A DNA stretch of 64,000 nucleotides, taken from the NCBI RefSeq assembly GCF_030209175.1, contig NZ_JARVSM010000001.1, positions 2,108,001-2,172,000 on the forward strand. Direction: 5' to 3'. A program made the translations under genes and the position numbers. Origin of the DNA: Pseudomonas sp. efr-133-TYG-5. GTDB taxonomy: Bacteria; Pseudomonadota; Gammaproteobacteria; Pseudomonadales; Pseudomonadaceae. Below are positions 10,004 to 18,721 of this stretch, one piece after another. A model generated the notes under the pieces. That model was given only the letters and a program-made list of their open reading frames with translations, did not search any database and was not told where the DNA came from. Within the stretch, counting starts at the first letter, position 1. Each line of letters opens with the position of its first letter.

Positions 10004-10356
10004 GGCGGGTGTCCTGAATAGCGAGGTGGAAAAAATCTGTCCGGCATCTTACCGGGCGCGCCGCCGCGTTCAAAGTCCGCGGCGCAATTCTCGGCGATCT
10101 TGCTGGATTTGCGCGGCTGCGCGACGAACCGGCACACCGCCGATCCTTAAATCAGAGAAACCTTCGCAAGAAGCATTGGCACGTTCCGGAAAAAGGGTTA
10201 AGGTGGCGTCACTGTGCTGCTTGTGTCACTGAGAATCTCTACACGATATGTTGAATTTCGATCCAACCATCTACAAGAATTTTTCCTGCTCTTTGCACTC
10301 AGTCTCGGCCAGGGTTCTTCCTGAGTCGCAGTTATCTTTGTTCAAGGAGTTACACC
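10004..10356. other. Intergenic region between dcd and the cold-shock gene
   Basis: 353 bp without a convincing gene. The right ~130 bases probably form the long, AT-richer 5' leader usual for cold-shock mRNAs. It ends in the strong site AAGGAG before ATG 10357. I saw no clear promoter pair or repeat. Confidence 0.5.
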
Positions 10357-10566
10357 ATGTCTAATCGCCAAACCGGTACCGTTAAGTGGTTCAACGATGA
10401 AAAAGGCTTCGGCTTCATCACCCCACAATCCGGTGACGATCTGTTCGTTCACTTCAAAGCTATCCAATCCGACGGCTTCAAAAGCCTGAAAGAAGGCCAA
10501 CAGGTTTCTTTCATCGCTACCCGCGGTCAGAAAGGCATGCAAGCTGAAGAAGTACAAGTTATCTAA
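10357..10566 (+). CDS. CspA-family cold-shock protein
   Basis: 69 residues forming a single OB-fold cold-shock domain. RNP1 is KGFGFI and RNP2 is LFVHF, after the canonical [11 protein letters not shown]. It binds single-stranded RNA or DNA and acts as an RNA chaperone. It has its own ribosome site (AAGGAG) and a strong terminator just downstream, so it is monocistronic. Whether it is cold-induced or constitutive cannot be read from the protein. Confidence 0.93.
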   Translation: MSNRQTGTVKWFNDEKGFGFITPQSGDDLFVHFKAIQSDGFKSLKEGQQVSFIATRGQKGMQAEEVQVI

Positions 10567-10585
10567 CTTGTAGCTTCTTTAGAAA

Positions 10586-10616
10586 AGAGCCCCGCCCTCA
10601 AAAGCGGGGCTTTTTT
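10586..10616 (+). terminator. Intrinsic terminator of the cold-shock gene
   Basis: A 7-bp GC stem (GCCCCGC at 10589-10595, GCGGGGC at 10604-10610) is followed by six T. Confidence 0.9.
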
Positions 10617-10684
10617 GTGGGCGAGTGTTTTTCACGGGCAAAAAAAATCGCAGCCGGTCAGGGCTGCGATTTTTCCTGTCGACC

Positions 10685-11692
10685 TTACCAGGCCACGCCG
10701 AAACCTGCGGTGTAGCGGGTCTTGTTCAGATCCGCGTCGCTGGTGCCGCTGATGATGTCGCGCTCGGCCTTGAGGTTCAGCGAAGCCCAGTCGGTCACCT
10801 TGTAGCGCAGGCCGAGTTCGGCATCGAGCGCATAGTCGGCCACGCCAGACAGTGGCTTGCCGAGTTCGCCATTGGTGAAGAACTCGACTTTCTTGCCGAT
10901 CAGATAGCGGTTGTAATCCCACTTCATGGCGACCGAATAGAAATTGTCCTTGCCACCGTCGCTGTACTCGTAATCCGTGCGGTTGAGCAGCGAGCCAAGG
11001 GAGAAGGCGCCCAGCTCGTCATCCCAGAACTGGTAACCCGGACCGGTACCGACCACGCGCTGACGGGACAGCTCTTCGACGTAGTCACGCTTGTAGTTCA
11101 GCCGACCCTGCCAGAACCACTTGTCGGTCAGGAAGCGGTCGAGGGAATACTCGGCGCGCCAGTTGTTGGTCGTCACCACGTCATCCTGAACCTCGCGGTT
11201 GTACTCGCCTTCGGCGATGTGCCGCCAGCGACCGTGGCGCGCCGTGGTCTTGAAACCGACGTCATAGTCGTCGGTGTCCTTCTCCGCACGCTGGTAGTCC
11301 AGCGCCAGGTCGACGTTGCCCTTCCACACCAGATCCTCGACCACCGGTTTGGGCTTGAGAATCTGCTGGATGCTCGCCAGCTCGACGGTCTTTGGCGCCT
11401 CGCCATTGGCCAGGGTGACTTTGCCGTCATCGGCAGCGGTCAGCGACTTGGCTTTCTCACCGTTGTAGGCATCCTGCTTGACCAACAACTCCTGGTCGCT
11501 TTCGAGCGTCTTGACCTGCTTCCAGTCAATGGTCACAGCCCCCGCGTACTGGGTCTGCACCAGCAGCTTGCCCCCATCGAACAGGGTGATTTTGCCGCTC
11601 AGCTTGTCTCCGTTCTTCAACCAGACGGTATCGGCAAGCAGGGGTGTGGACGCACTGAAAACAGCAAGGCACAGCAAGGTTCTGGACAACAT
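10685..11692 (-). CDS. DUF481-family outer-membrane protein
   Basis: 335 residues with a signal peptide (1-20, ending LLAD). The N-terminal ~100 residues resemble the small beta domain found before DUF481 (VWLKNGDKLSGKITLFDGGKLL). The rest consists of alternating amphipathic strands such as RWRHIAEGEYNRE and FYSVAMKWDYNRY. It ends in Trp after GFGVA, the aromatic C-terminus usual for outer-membrane beta-barrels. The family (YdiY-like) has no firm function. It stands alone, transcribed leftward toward the cold-shock terminator. Confidence 0.82.
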   Translation of the reverse strand: MLSRTLLCLAVFSASTPLLADTVWLKNGDKLSGKITLFDGGKLLVQTQYAGAVTIDWKQVKTLESDQELLVKQDAYNGEKAKSLTAADDGKVTLANGEAPKTVELASIQQILKPKPVVEDLVWKGNVDLALDYQRAEKDTDDYDVGFKTTARHGRWRHIAEGEYNREVQDDVVTTNNWRAEYSLDRFLTDKWFWQGRLNYKRDYVEELSRQRVVGTGPGYQFWDDELGAFSLGSLLNRTDYEYSDGGKDNFYSVAMKWDYNRYLIGKKVEFFTNGELGKPLSGVADYALDAELGLRYKVTDWASLNLKAERDIISGTSDADLNKTRYTAGFGVAW

Positions 11693-11856
11693 AAGCGGAT
11701 CGAGGGCTCAGGTTTGCGAAAAAAGGTCGGCATTATCCGTAGGAATAAGACCCTGACAAGGACTGACCCAAGTATTTCTATTGAGTTCATTTCTCATCTG
11801 CCCGGTCACGGATTACGCTTGAGGCACAGATCCGCCCTTGTTCAGGAACCGCGTAC

Positions 11857-12210
11857 GTGACAGACCCCAACCATGACCGCGACAGCGCAGCGCAAATCCG
11901 ACGCACGGCACTCTACTCGACCCTCGCCCAAGTCCCGCCAGGCAAGGTCGTCAGCTATGGTCAACTGGCCGAGCTCGCCGGGTTGGGGCGCGCCGCCCGC
12001 TGGGTCGGTCGAACCCTCAGCCAGCTGCCCAGCGACACCAGGCTGCCCTGGCACCGGGTCCTGGCCGCTGGCGGGCGTATCAGCCTGCCGGCAGGCAGTC
12101 CATCGGGGGATGAACAACGGGCACGTTTGCGCATGGAAGGCATCTCCATCCTGAACAATCGTGTGGATATTCAGCGCCATGGCTGGCGTCCGGTAGAGCA
12201 CAGCGGTTAG
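11857..12210 (+). CDS. Alkyltransferase-like protein (ATL, MGMT family lacking the catalytic Cys)
   Basis: 117 residues. The start is GTG at 11857 with AGGAAC upstream. The fold is that of the O6-alkylguanine transferase C-terminal domain: VPPGKVVSYGQLAELAG carries the helix-turn-helix, and ARWVGRTL carries the arginine finger. The active-site PCHR is replaced by PWHR, with Trp at residue 65. That is the defining change in bacterial ATL proteins, which bind O6-alkylguanine without repairing it and flag the lesion for nucleotide excision repair. It is followed 43 bp later by the permease gene. Confidence 0.9.
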   Translation: MTDPNHDRDSAAQIRRTALYSTLAQVPPGKVVSYGQLAELAGLGRAARWVGRTLSQLPSDTRLPWHRVLAAGGRISLPAGSPSGDEQRARLRMEGISILNNRVDIQRHGWRPVEHSG

Positions 12211-12253
12211 AGTGCGCGCTTTGTTTTCGCAATCTTGAGGCAGACTTCAGCCC

Positions 12254-13813
12254 ATGCCCCGTAAAACCTGGCGCGCCGCGCTCGCCGCCTATGCCAGTCC
12301 TTCGACGCTCGTGCTGTTGTTGCTGGGTTTCGCCGCCGGCCTGCCGTACATGCTGGTGTTTTCCACGCTTTCGGTCTGGCTGCGTGAAGCCGGTGTAGCC
12401 CGCGAGACGATCGGCTATGCCAGCCTGATCGGCCTGGCCTATGCCTTCAAGTGGGTATGGTCGCCGCTGCTCGACCAATGGCGCCTGCCATTGCTGGGCA
12501 AACTCGGTCGACGCCGCTCATGGCTGGTGCTGTCGCAGACGCTGGTGATCCTCGGTCTGATCGGCATGGGTTTCTGCGATCCGCAGAAACATCTGTCCTG
12601 GCTGATCGCCATCGCCGTGATCGTTGCCTTTGCCTCTGCCACCCAGGACATCGCGGTCGACGCCTATCGCCTGGAGATCGCCGACGACAGCCGTCAGGCC
12701 GCTCTGGCTGCCAGTTACATGTCCGGCTATCGCGTGGCGGCCCTGCTGGCCACGGCGGGCGCGCTGTTCTTCGCCGAGGGCTTCGGCTCCACCGGTTTCA
12801 ACTATCAACACGCGGCCTGGACCGGCACCTACGCGCTGTTTGGCGTGCTGATGGTGCCTGCCCTGCTCACCACGCTGCTGATGCGCGAGCCGCCCGTCCC
12901 GTTGCGCACGCAGCTGCAGGCCGGGCGCTACACCTTCATGCATCAACTGATGTCGGTGTTCGTGCTGATCATCCTGCTGGTGTCCGTGCCGGCCATGTTC
13001 ACTCAGCTGTACAACACTGACTTCGCCAGCGTGCTGTTCGAAGGCGTGAGCCCGCTCGACCTGCTGCTGGAAGACCGCGCGTTCCTGCGCGCCATCCTCT
13101 ACACGACGCTGACCTTCCTCTGCCTGTCGAGCATGGGCCGCCGTGGCCTGGCGCCCGTGCTGACCCCGGTCAACGACTTCATCCTGCGCTACCGCTGGCA
13201 GGCGCTGTTGCTGCTCGGGCTGATCGCCACCTACCGGATGTCGGACACCGTGATGGGCGTGATGGCCAACGTGTTCTACATCGACCAGGGTTTCACCAAG
13301 GATCAGATCGCCAGTGTCAGCAAGATCTTCGGCCTGATCATGACGCTGGTCGGTGCTGGCATGGGCGGCCTGCTGATCGTGCGCTTCGGCATCCTGCCGA
13401 TTCTGTTCATCGGCGGTGCGGCCTCGGCCGCCACCAACCTGCTGTTCCTGATGCTCGCCGACATGGGCCCGAACCTGCAGATGCTGGTGGCGACGATCTC
13501 CCTCGACAACTTCAGCTCGGGCCTGGCCACGTCGGCCTTCGTCGCCTACCTGTCGAGCCTGACCAACCTGAAGTTCTCCGCCACCCAGTACGCCTTGCTC
13601 AGCTCGATCATGCTCCTGCTGCCGCGCCTGATCGGCGGTTACTCCGGGGTGATGGTGGAGAAGTTCGGTTATCACAATTTCTTCCTGATCACCGCCCTGC
13701 TCGGCGTGCCGACGCTGGTGCTGATCGCCCTGCACTGGTTCCAGGAGAGCCGTCGCGAAGGCCCGACGCCGACGCCCGAGCCGCTCCCGACTTCGGTCGC
13801 GGAAGAGTCGTAG
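12254..13813 (+). CDS. ampG: AmpG-family muropeptide transporter (MFS)
   Basis: 519 residues with about 12-14 membrane segments. LGFAAGLPYMLVFSTLSVWLREAGV and ATQDIAVDAYRLE are typical AmpG sequences. AmpG imports GlcNAc-anhydroMurNAc peptides for cell-wall recycling and influences AmpC beta-lactamase induction. It is preceded closely by the ATL gene, possibly co-transcribed. Pseudomonas can carry a second AmpG-like gene, so whether this is the main permease is not certain. The C-terminal tail is rich in Pro and Thr. Confidence 0.83.
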   Translation: MPRKTWRAALAAYASPSTLVLLLLGFAAGLPYMLVFSTLSVWLREAGVARETIGYASLIGLAYAFKWVWSPLLDQWRLPLLGKLGRRRSWLVLSQTLVILGLIGMGFCDPQKHLSWLIAIAVIVAFASATQDIAVDAYRLEIADDSRQAALAASYMSGYRVAALLATAGALFFAEGFGSTGFNYQHAAWTGTYALFGVLMVPALLTTLLMREPPVPLRTQLQAGRYTFMHQLMSVFVLIILLVSVPAMFTQLYNTDFASVLFEGVSPLDLLLEDRAFLRAILYTTLTFLCLSSMGRRGLAPVLTPVNDFILRYRWQALLLLGLIATYRMSDTVMGVMANVFYIDQGFTKDQIASVSKIFGLIMTLVGAGMGGLLIVRFGILPILFIGGAASAATNLLFLMLADMGPNLQMLVATISLDNFSSGLATSAFVAYLSSLTNLKFSATQYALLSSIMLLLPRLIGGYSGVMVEKFGYHNFFLITALLGVPTLVLIALHWFQESRREGPTPTPEPLPTSVAEES

Positions 13814-13942
13814 GATATTTCGCAAACGGCGGGACGATTCCCGCCGTCCAGCCTGACCGCCGGCCGCACTTCTGTACGTCAGCAAATCTCGCCGGTACAC
13901 TGCTCCGTCATTTCCAGTCTCAGCAACCGACAACGGCCAATC

Positions 13943-15658
13943 ATGCGCACCAGTCAATTTTTGCTCGCCACACAGAAAGAAACGCCTTCCGACGCGGTCG
14001 TCGTCAGCCACCAGCTGATGTTGCGCGCCGGCATGATCCGCAAACTTGCCTCGGGCCTGTACACCTGGCTGCCGATGGGCTTGCGAGTGATGCGCAAGGT
14101 GGAAGCCATCGTTCGCGAAGAAATGGACGCCGCCGGCTCTCTGGAAGTGTTGATGCCGAGCACCCAACCGGCCGAACTGTGGCAGGAATCGGGGCGCTGG
14201 GAAGAATACGGCCCTGAGCTGCTGCGCATCAAAGACCGCCACGGTCGCGACTTCTGCGCGGGCCCGACCCACGAAGAAGTGATCACCGATCTGATGCGCA
14301 ACGAGTTGAGCAGCTACAAGCAGCTGCCCATCAACCTGTACCAGATCCAGACCAAATTCCGTGACGAAATCCGCCCACGCTTCGGTTTGATGCGCGGTCG
14401 CGAATTCATCATGAAGGATGCCTACTCGTTCCACGCCGATCAGGCTTCGCTGCAGGTCACCTATGACCGCATGCATCAGGCGTACTGCAATGTATTCACC
14501 CGTCTGGGCCTGAAATTCCGTCCGGTTGAAGCCGACAACGGCTCGATCGGCGGCGCTGGCTCCCACGAGTTCCACGTGCTGGCCGAGTCCGGCGAAGACG
14601 ACATCGTCTTCAGCAACGGCTCCGACTACGCCGCGAACATCGAGAAGGCCGAAGCCGTGCCACGCGAAACCTCGCGCGCCGCACCGAGCGAAGAACTGCG
14701 CCTGGTCGACACCCCGAATGCCAAGACCATTGCGCAACTGGTCGAAGGCTTCAACCTGCCGATCGAAAAGACCATCAAGACCCTGATCGTCCACGCCGAA
14801 GAAGAAGGCAAGCTGATTGCCCTGATCATCCGTGGCGACCACGAGCTCAACGAAATCAAGGCCGCCAACCAGCCAGGCGTTGCCAGCCCGCTGGTCATGG
14901 CCAGCGATGCCGAACTGCGTGACGCCATCGGCGCCGGTGCCGGCTCCCTCGGCCCGCTGAACCTACCGCTGCCAATCATCATCGACCGCTCGGTCGAACT
15001 GATGAGCGACTTCGCCATCGGCGCCAACATCGACGACAAGCACTACTTCGGCGTGAACTGGGAGCGCGATCTGCCGGTTCCGACCGTGGCCGACCTGCGC
15101 AACGTCGTCGCCGGCGACCCGAGCCCGGACGGCAAGGGCACCCTGGAAATCAAACGCGGCATCGAAGTCGGGCACATCTTCCAGCTGGGCAACAAGTACA
15201 GCAAGGCGATGAAGTGCGAAGTGCTGGGCGAGAACGGCAAGCCGGTGACCCTGGAAATGGGTTGCTACGGCATCGGCGTATCCCGCGTGGTGGCTGCCGC
15301 CATCGAGCAGAACAACGACGAGAACGGCATCATCTGGAGCGACACCCTGGCGCCGTTCCAGATCGCCCTGGTACCGCTGCGCTATGAAACCGAGCAGGTG
15401 CGCGAAGCCACCGACAAGCTGTACGCGGAACTCACCGCGGCCGGTTTCGAAGTGCTGCTGGACGATCGCGACAAGAAAACCAGCCCGGGCATCAAGTTCG
15501 CGGACATGGAGCTGATCGGCATTCCACACCGGATCGTGGTCAGCGACCGCGGCCTCGCCGAAGGCAACCTGGAATACAAGAACCGCTCCGAGGCCGAGGC
15601 GCAAGCGCTGCCGGTTGCCGACGTGCTGTCCTTCCTTCAGGCCCGTATCCGCCGCTGA
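13943..15658 (+). CDS. proS: Prolyl-tRNA synthetase
   Basis: 571 residues, the standard bacterial length with the YbaK-like editing insertion. Class II motif 2 is [26 protein letters not shown] in readable parts ([16 protein letters not shown]), and motif 3 is in GCYGIGVSR. The editing domain spans about residues 230-390. It charges tRNA-Pro and clears mischarged Ala or Cys. The lipoprotein gene follows 17 bp later. Confidence 0.96.
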   Translation: MRTSQFLLATQKETPSDAVVVSHQLMLRAGMIRKLASGLYTWLPMGLRVMRKVEAIVREEMDAAGSLEVLMPSTQPAELWQESGRWEEYGPELLRIKDRHGRDFCAGPTHEEVITDLMRNELSSYKQLPINLYQIQTKFRDEIRPRFGLMRGREFIMKDAYSFHADQASLQVTYDRMHQAYCNVFTRLGLKFRPVEADNGSIGGAGSHEFHVLAESGEDDIVFSNGSDYAANIEKAEAVPRETSRAAPSEELRLVDTPNAKTIAQLVEGFNLPIEKTIKTLIVHAEEEGKLIALIIRGDHELNEIKAANQPGVASPLVMASDAELRDAIGAGAGSLGPLNLPLPIIIDRSVELMSDFAIGANIDDKHYFGVNWERDLPVPTVADLRNVVAGDPSPDGKGTLEIKRGIEVGHIFQLGNKYSKAMKCEVLGENGKPVTLEMGCYGIGVSRVVAAAIEQNNDENGIIWSDTLAPFQIALVPLRYETEQVREATDKLYAELTAAGFEVLLDDRDKKTSPGIKFADMELIGIPHRIVVSDRGLAEGNLEYKNRSEAEAQALPVADVLSFLQARIRR

Positions 15659-15675
15659 AACCAGATAGAGACGTC

Positions 15676-16629
15676 ATGTTCAAGCGAAACACCTTAGGCC
15701 TCGGTGGTGCCGCCCTGTGCGGCACCCTGCTGGTCAGCGGCTGTGCCAATCACATGTCACAACGCAGCGAGCACGAGGAGCGGGTCGAGCGCAAACTGCT
15801 CGATCACAGCCTGCAGATCGATGTCGGCGAGCCCAAGGTGCTCGAGTTGCCGCAACGTCGGGTGAAGATCAACGAGCAGAAGACTTTCGAAGTCACCGAG
15901 TTCGAGGTCACCCGCCGTTACGACCGCTACACGCCTTACCAGCCCTGGCGCGAAGTCTACGAGATTCCGCTGGGGGCGGTGGCCGTGGTGGCCGGTGTCG
16001 GCGCCAACGTGGTCAACGTCTTTGCCCTCGGCAACCTGCCGGACAGCGTGACCAAGGACTGGCTGAGCTACGGCTTTGCCGGGCTCAACCCGTTCATGAA
16101 CGTACAGTCCCACGGTCGCGCCCAGCAGAACCTTGCCGGTATCGATGAAGTCCAGCGCGACAAGCGCATGGAGTATTCGAGCCTGCCGTGGAGCGAGCGT
16201 CCGGTACAGGTCAAGGCTGGCAAACAGACCTTCGACATGACCACCGACCGCAACGGCGTACTGCGCCTGAACCTGCTGGACAGCCCGTTCGCCGAAAATG
16301 ACCTCAATCACATCGGCAAACTGCAGATCAGCGTCGAAGACGCCAAGGATGACGTACACACCGACTCGTCCCTGGCGATCAGCAGTCACTTGCGCGGCAA
16401 GTTGCTGGAAGCTCACGGCCTGATCTATGACGACCTGGAAGATGACGAAGTGAGCCAGTGGGTTCACCGGGTCAAACGCCTGTCGGAACTGGGCCTGGAA
16501 GAAGAAGCCAGCGAGCTGGAACAGAGCCTGATCGAGCTGACCCGCAACGATCCTGAGTTGCAGGCCGAGTTCCTCAAGTCGCTGACCAAGGATGCGGGGC
16601 GCCTTGTCGCCGATCCGGGACCGAATTAA
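15676..16629 (+). CDS. Predicted lipoprotein of unknown function
   Basis: 317 residues. The N-terminal signal ends in a lipobox, LLVSGC, with Cys at about residue 23, so the protein should be lipid-anchored. There is a hydrophobic stretch (AVAVVAGVGANVVNVFAL) around residue 107. The C-terminal 70 residues are acidic and helical with many Glu and Leu. No domain is recognised. It starts 17 bp after proS on the same strand, so they are likely co-transcribed. A perfect REPIN follows the stop. Confidence 0.7.
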   Translation: MFKRNTLGLGGAALCGTLLVSGCANHMSQRSEHEERVERKLLDHSLQIDVGEPKVLELPQRRVKINEQKTFEVTEFEVTRRYDRYTPYQPWREVYEIPLGAVAVVAGVGANVVNVFALGNLPDSVTKDWLSYGFAGLNPFMNVQSHGRAQQNLAGIDEVQRDKRMEYSSLPWSERPVQVKAGKQTFDMTTDRNGVLRLNLLDSPFAENDLNHIGKLQISVEDAKDDVHTDSSLAISSHLRGKLLEAHGLIYDDLEDDEVSQWVHRVKRLSELGLEEEASELEQSLIELTRNDPELQAEFLKSLTKDAGRLVADPGPN

Positions 16630-16638
16630 CAGCAAAAG

Positions 16639-16704
16639 CTTCGCGAGCAGGCTCGCTCCCACATTGGAATGCAATCTAATGTGGGAGCGAGCCTGCTCGC
16701 GAAG
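16639..16704. repeat. REPIN (inverted REP pair), type 1
   Basis: Two perfectly complementary 27-bp arms (16639-16665 and 16678-16704) flank a 12-nt loop. The core is GCGAGCAGGCTCGCTCCCAC, the common P. fluorescens REP sequence. It lies between convergent genes. Confidence 0.9.
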
Positions 16705-16727
16705 AGGTCCTGACAGACACCGCAAAT

Positions 16728-17789
16728 CTAACGTTCAAACAGCTCCATCTGCTCAAACCCACCGCGCAAATCCTCCAGCCTGACCCCCACACCCAGCAAC
16801 CGCACCGGTTTCCCGCCGCGATTGAACGCCTGAGTCAGCATCAGTTGATAACTGCCCAGATCGCGCCCCGCCCCGGCCTGCTCCAGGGTGGTCTGAGTGA
16901 AATCGTGGAATTTGACTTTGACGAACGGCTTGCCCGGCCGATAGCTGCTGTCGATTCGCGCCATGCGGGTCTTGAGGGTTTCCAGCAGTTCCGGAAGCTT
17001 GTCCAGGCAACTGCGCAGATCCGGCAGATCGACATCGTAGGTATTTTCCACACTGATCGACTGCCGCCGACTGTCGTTATGTACCAGGCGCTCATCGATT
17101 CCCCGGGCCAGGCTCCACAGACGCTCGCCGAAACTGCCGAATTCGCGCACCAGCGCCAGCTTGTTCCAGTCGCGCAGTTGCCGGCAATCGTTGATGCCGA
17201 GCCTGGCCAGTTTGTCGGCGGTGACCTTGCCCACCCCGTGCAACTTGCTCACGGGCAGACCACTGACGAAATCCTCGACCTGATCCGGGGTAATCACGAA
17301 CAGGCCGTTGGGCTTTTTCCAGTCACTGGCGATCTTCGCCAGAAACTTGTTCGGCGCGACCCCGGCGGACACCGTGATGTGCAGTTGATTGGAGACGCGG
17401 CGGCGGATGTCCTGGGCGATTCGCGTGGCGCTGCCGCCGAAGTGGGCGCTGTCGGAAACGTCGAGGTAGGCTTCGTCCAGCGACAACGGCTCGATCAGGT
17501 CGGTGTAATCGCTGAAGATCGTGTGAATTTCTTTCGATGCCTCGCGATAGGCGTCCATGCGCGGCTTGACGATGGTCAGGTCGGGGCACAGCTTGAGGGC
17601 GTGCCCGGACGACATCGCCGAACGCACCCCGTAGGCGCGCGCTTCATAGTTGCAGGTGGCGATCACCCCGCGCCGATCCGCCGAACCACCCACGGCCAAC
17701 GGCTTGCCCGCCAGGCTCGGGTCATCCCGCATCTCGATGGCGGCGTAGAAACAGTCACAGTCGACGTGGATGATTTTTCGCTGAGTCAT
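16728..17789 (-). CDS. dinB: DNA polymerase IV
   Basis: 353 residues. The catalytic carboxylates are in HVDCDCFYAAIE (Asp10) and SLDEAYLDVS (Asp105, Glu106). The helix-hairpin-helix KLHGVGKVTADKLARLGI lies around residue 180, and the little-finger domain follows. The protein ends MELFER, resembling a beta-clamp-binding tail. It performs translesion synthesis in the SOS response. A LexA-like box lies 50-65 bp upstream. The downstream neighbour is convergent and separated by a REPIN. Confidence 0.95.
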   Translation of the reverse strand: MTQRKIIHVDCDCFYAAIEMRDDPSLAGKPLAVGGSADRRGVIATCNYEARAYGVRSAMSSGHALKLCPDLTIVKPRMDAYREASKEIHTIFSDYTDLIEPLSLDEAYLDVSDSAHFGGSATRIAQDIRRRVSNQLHITVSAGVAPNKFLAKIASDWKKPNGLFVITPDQVEDFVSGLPVSKLHGVGKVTADKLARLGINDCRQLRDWNKLALVREFGSFGERLWSLARGIDERLVHNDSRRQSISVENTYDVDLPDLRSCLDKLPELLETLKTRMARIDSSYRPGKPFVKVKFHDFTQTTLEQAGAGRDLGSYQLMLTQAFNRGGKPVRLLGVGVRLEDLRGGFEQMELFER

Positions 17790-17838
17790 GACAGAAAAGG
17801 AAACATGGCAAGCCGGACCGGCAGTATCTCACTGACAC

Positions 17839-17854
17839 CTGTATATAGCACCAG
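17839..17854 (-). promoter_or_regulatory. LexA-like SOS box of dinB
   Basis: CTGTATATAGCACCAG on the + strand fits CTGT-N8-ACAG with one change (CCAG). It shares its flank ACACCTGTATA with the recA box, and its position just upstream of dinB fits repression by LexA. Confidence 0.65.
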
Positions 17855-18029
17855 TGGTGTGAAGGTTCTTTTGCACCTGTAGGAAAAGGCTTATGAATTT
17901 ATTTTCTCAATCGAAAATCAACCGCCAATAGAGCCGAAACCCTTGCGCCACCTGCCCTGCGGCCCTGCCACCCTACCCCGGAAAAGCGCTAAGCGATTGA
18001 AGCGGAACAGGTTTTATCCGGACATTGGC

Positions 18030-18057
18030 TTGACACCGCGGCGATCCTCTGTAGAAT
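18030..18057 (+). promoter_or_regulatory. Promoter of first initiator tRNA gene
   Basis: A perfect TTGACA (18030-18035) is followed after 16 bp by TAGAAT (18052-18057), 14 bp before the tRNA. Strong sigma70 type. Confidence 0.8.
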
Positions 18058-18070
18058 GCCGCCACACAGA

Positions 18071-18147
<77 letters not shown>

Positions 18148-18155
18148 AACATCAG

Positions 18156-18185
18156 AAAAGGCTACTCGAAAGAGTGGCCTTTTTT
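18156..18185 (+). terminator. Terminator of tRNA-fMet copy 1
   Basis: A 12-nt arm (AAAAGGCTACTC), a GAAA tetraloop and its complement end in six T. Confidence 0.9.
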
Positions 18186-18324
18186 GTGCGCGTGAGTTTT
18201 TCACCCGGCTTGCGAACCGAAGCGGTGCCCGGACGGGAATTCTTTGCATTTCCGAAACTTAACCTGCGCCCTGCGACCGTTTGCCGCGAATTCACACTTA
18301 TTTGACCCTTCTCGGGATTATCGG

Positions 18325-18352
18325 TTGACACCCCGCCGTTCGCCTGTAGAAT
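18325..18352 (+). promoter_or_regulatory. Promoter of second initiator tRNA gene
   Basis: A perfect TTGACA (18325-18330), a 16-bp spacer and TAGAAT (18347-18352) repeat the architecture of the first copy. Confidence 0.8.
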
Positions 18353-18365
18353 GCCGCCACACAGA

Positions 18366-18442
<77 letters not shown>

Positions 18443-18450
18443 AACATCAA

Positions 18451-18480
18451 AAAAGGCTACTCGAAAGAGTGGCCTTTTTT
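18451..18480 (+). terminator. Terminator of tRNA-fMet copy 2
   Basis: The same GAAA-capped hairpin with T tract as behind copy 1. Confidence 0.9.
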
Positions 18481-18721
18481 GTATCTGTGGAAAAAGTCCT
18501 TTCGCAACAATGATCTGTCACTGTGCAGTGAACCGTTGAAGATCTTCGGATCCACCTGGTTGCGACTATGCTTGTGTCGCAGGCAAGAGGTCTGCAATCC
18601 AGGAACGGCCCTCGCCGATGCCCGACGAGAGGCGTAGTATTTCGTGATTATTTTTTTCTACAGGGATTGGTAACTTGGCTGGATACCTCCATCCTGTCGC
18701 GCACAATCCAAGAGGTGATTG

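Noticed and set aside
12518..14842. 774-codon minus-strand frame opposite ampG and proS
   Set aside because: It spans two well-supported genes and the gap between them and has shadow-type composition.
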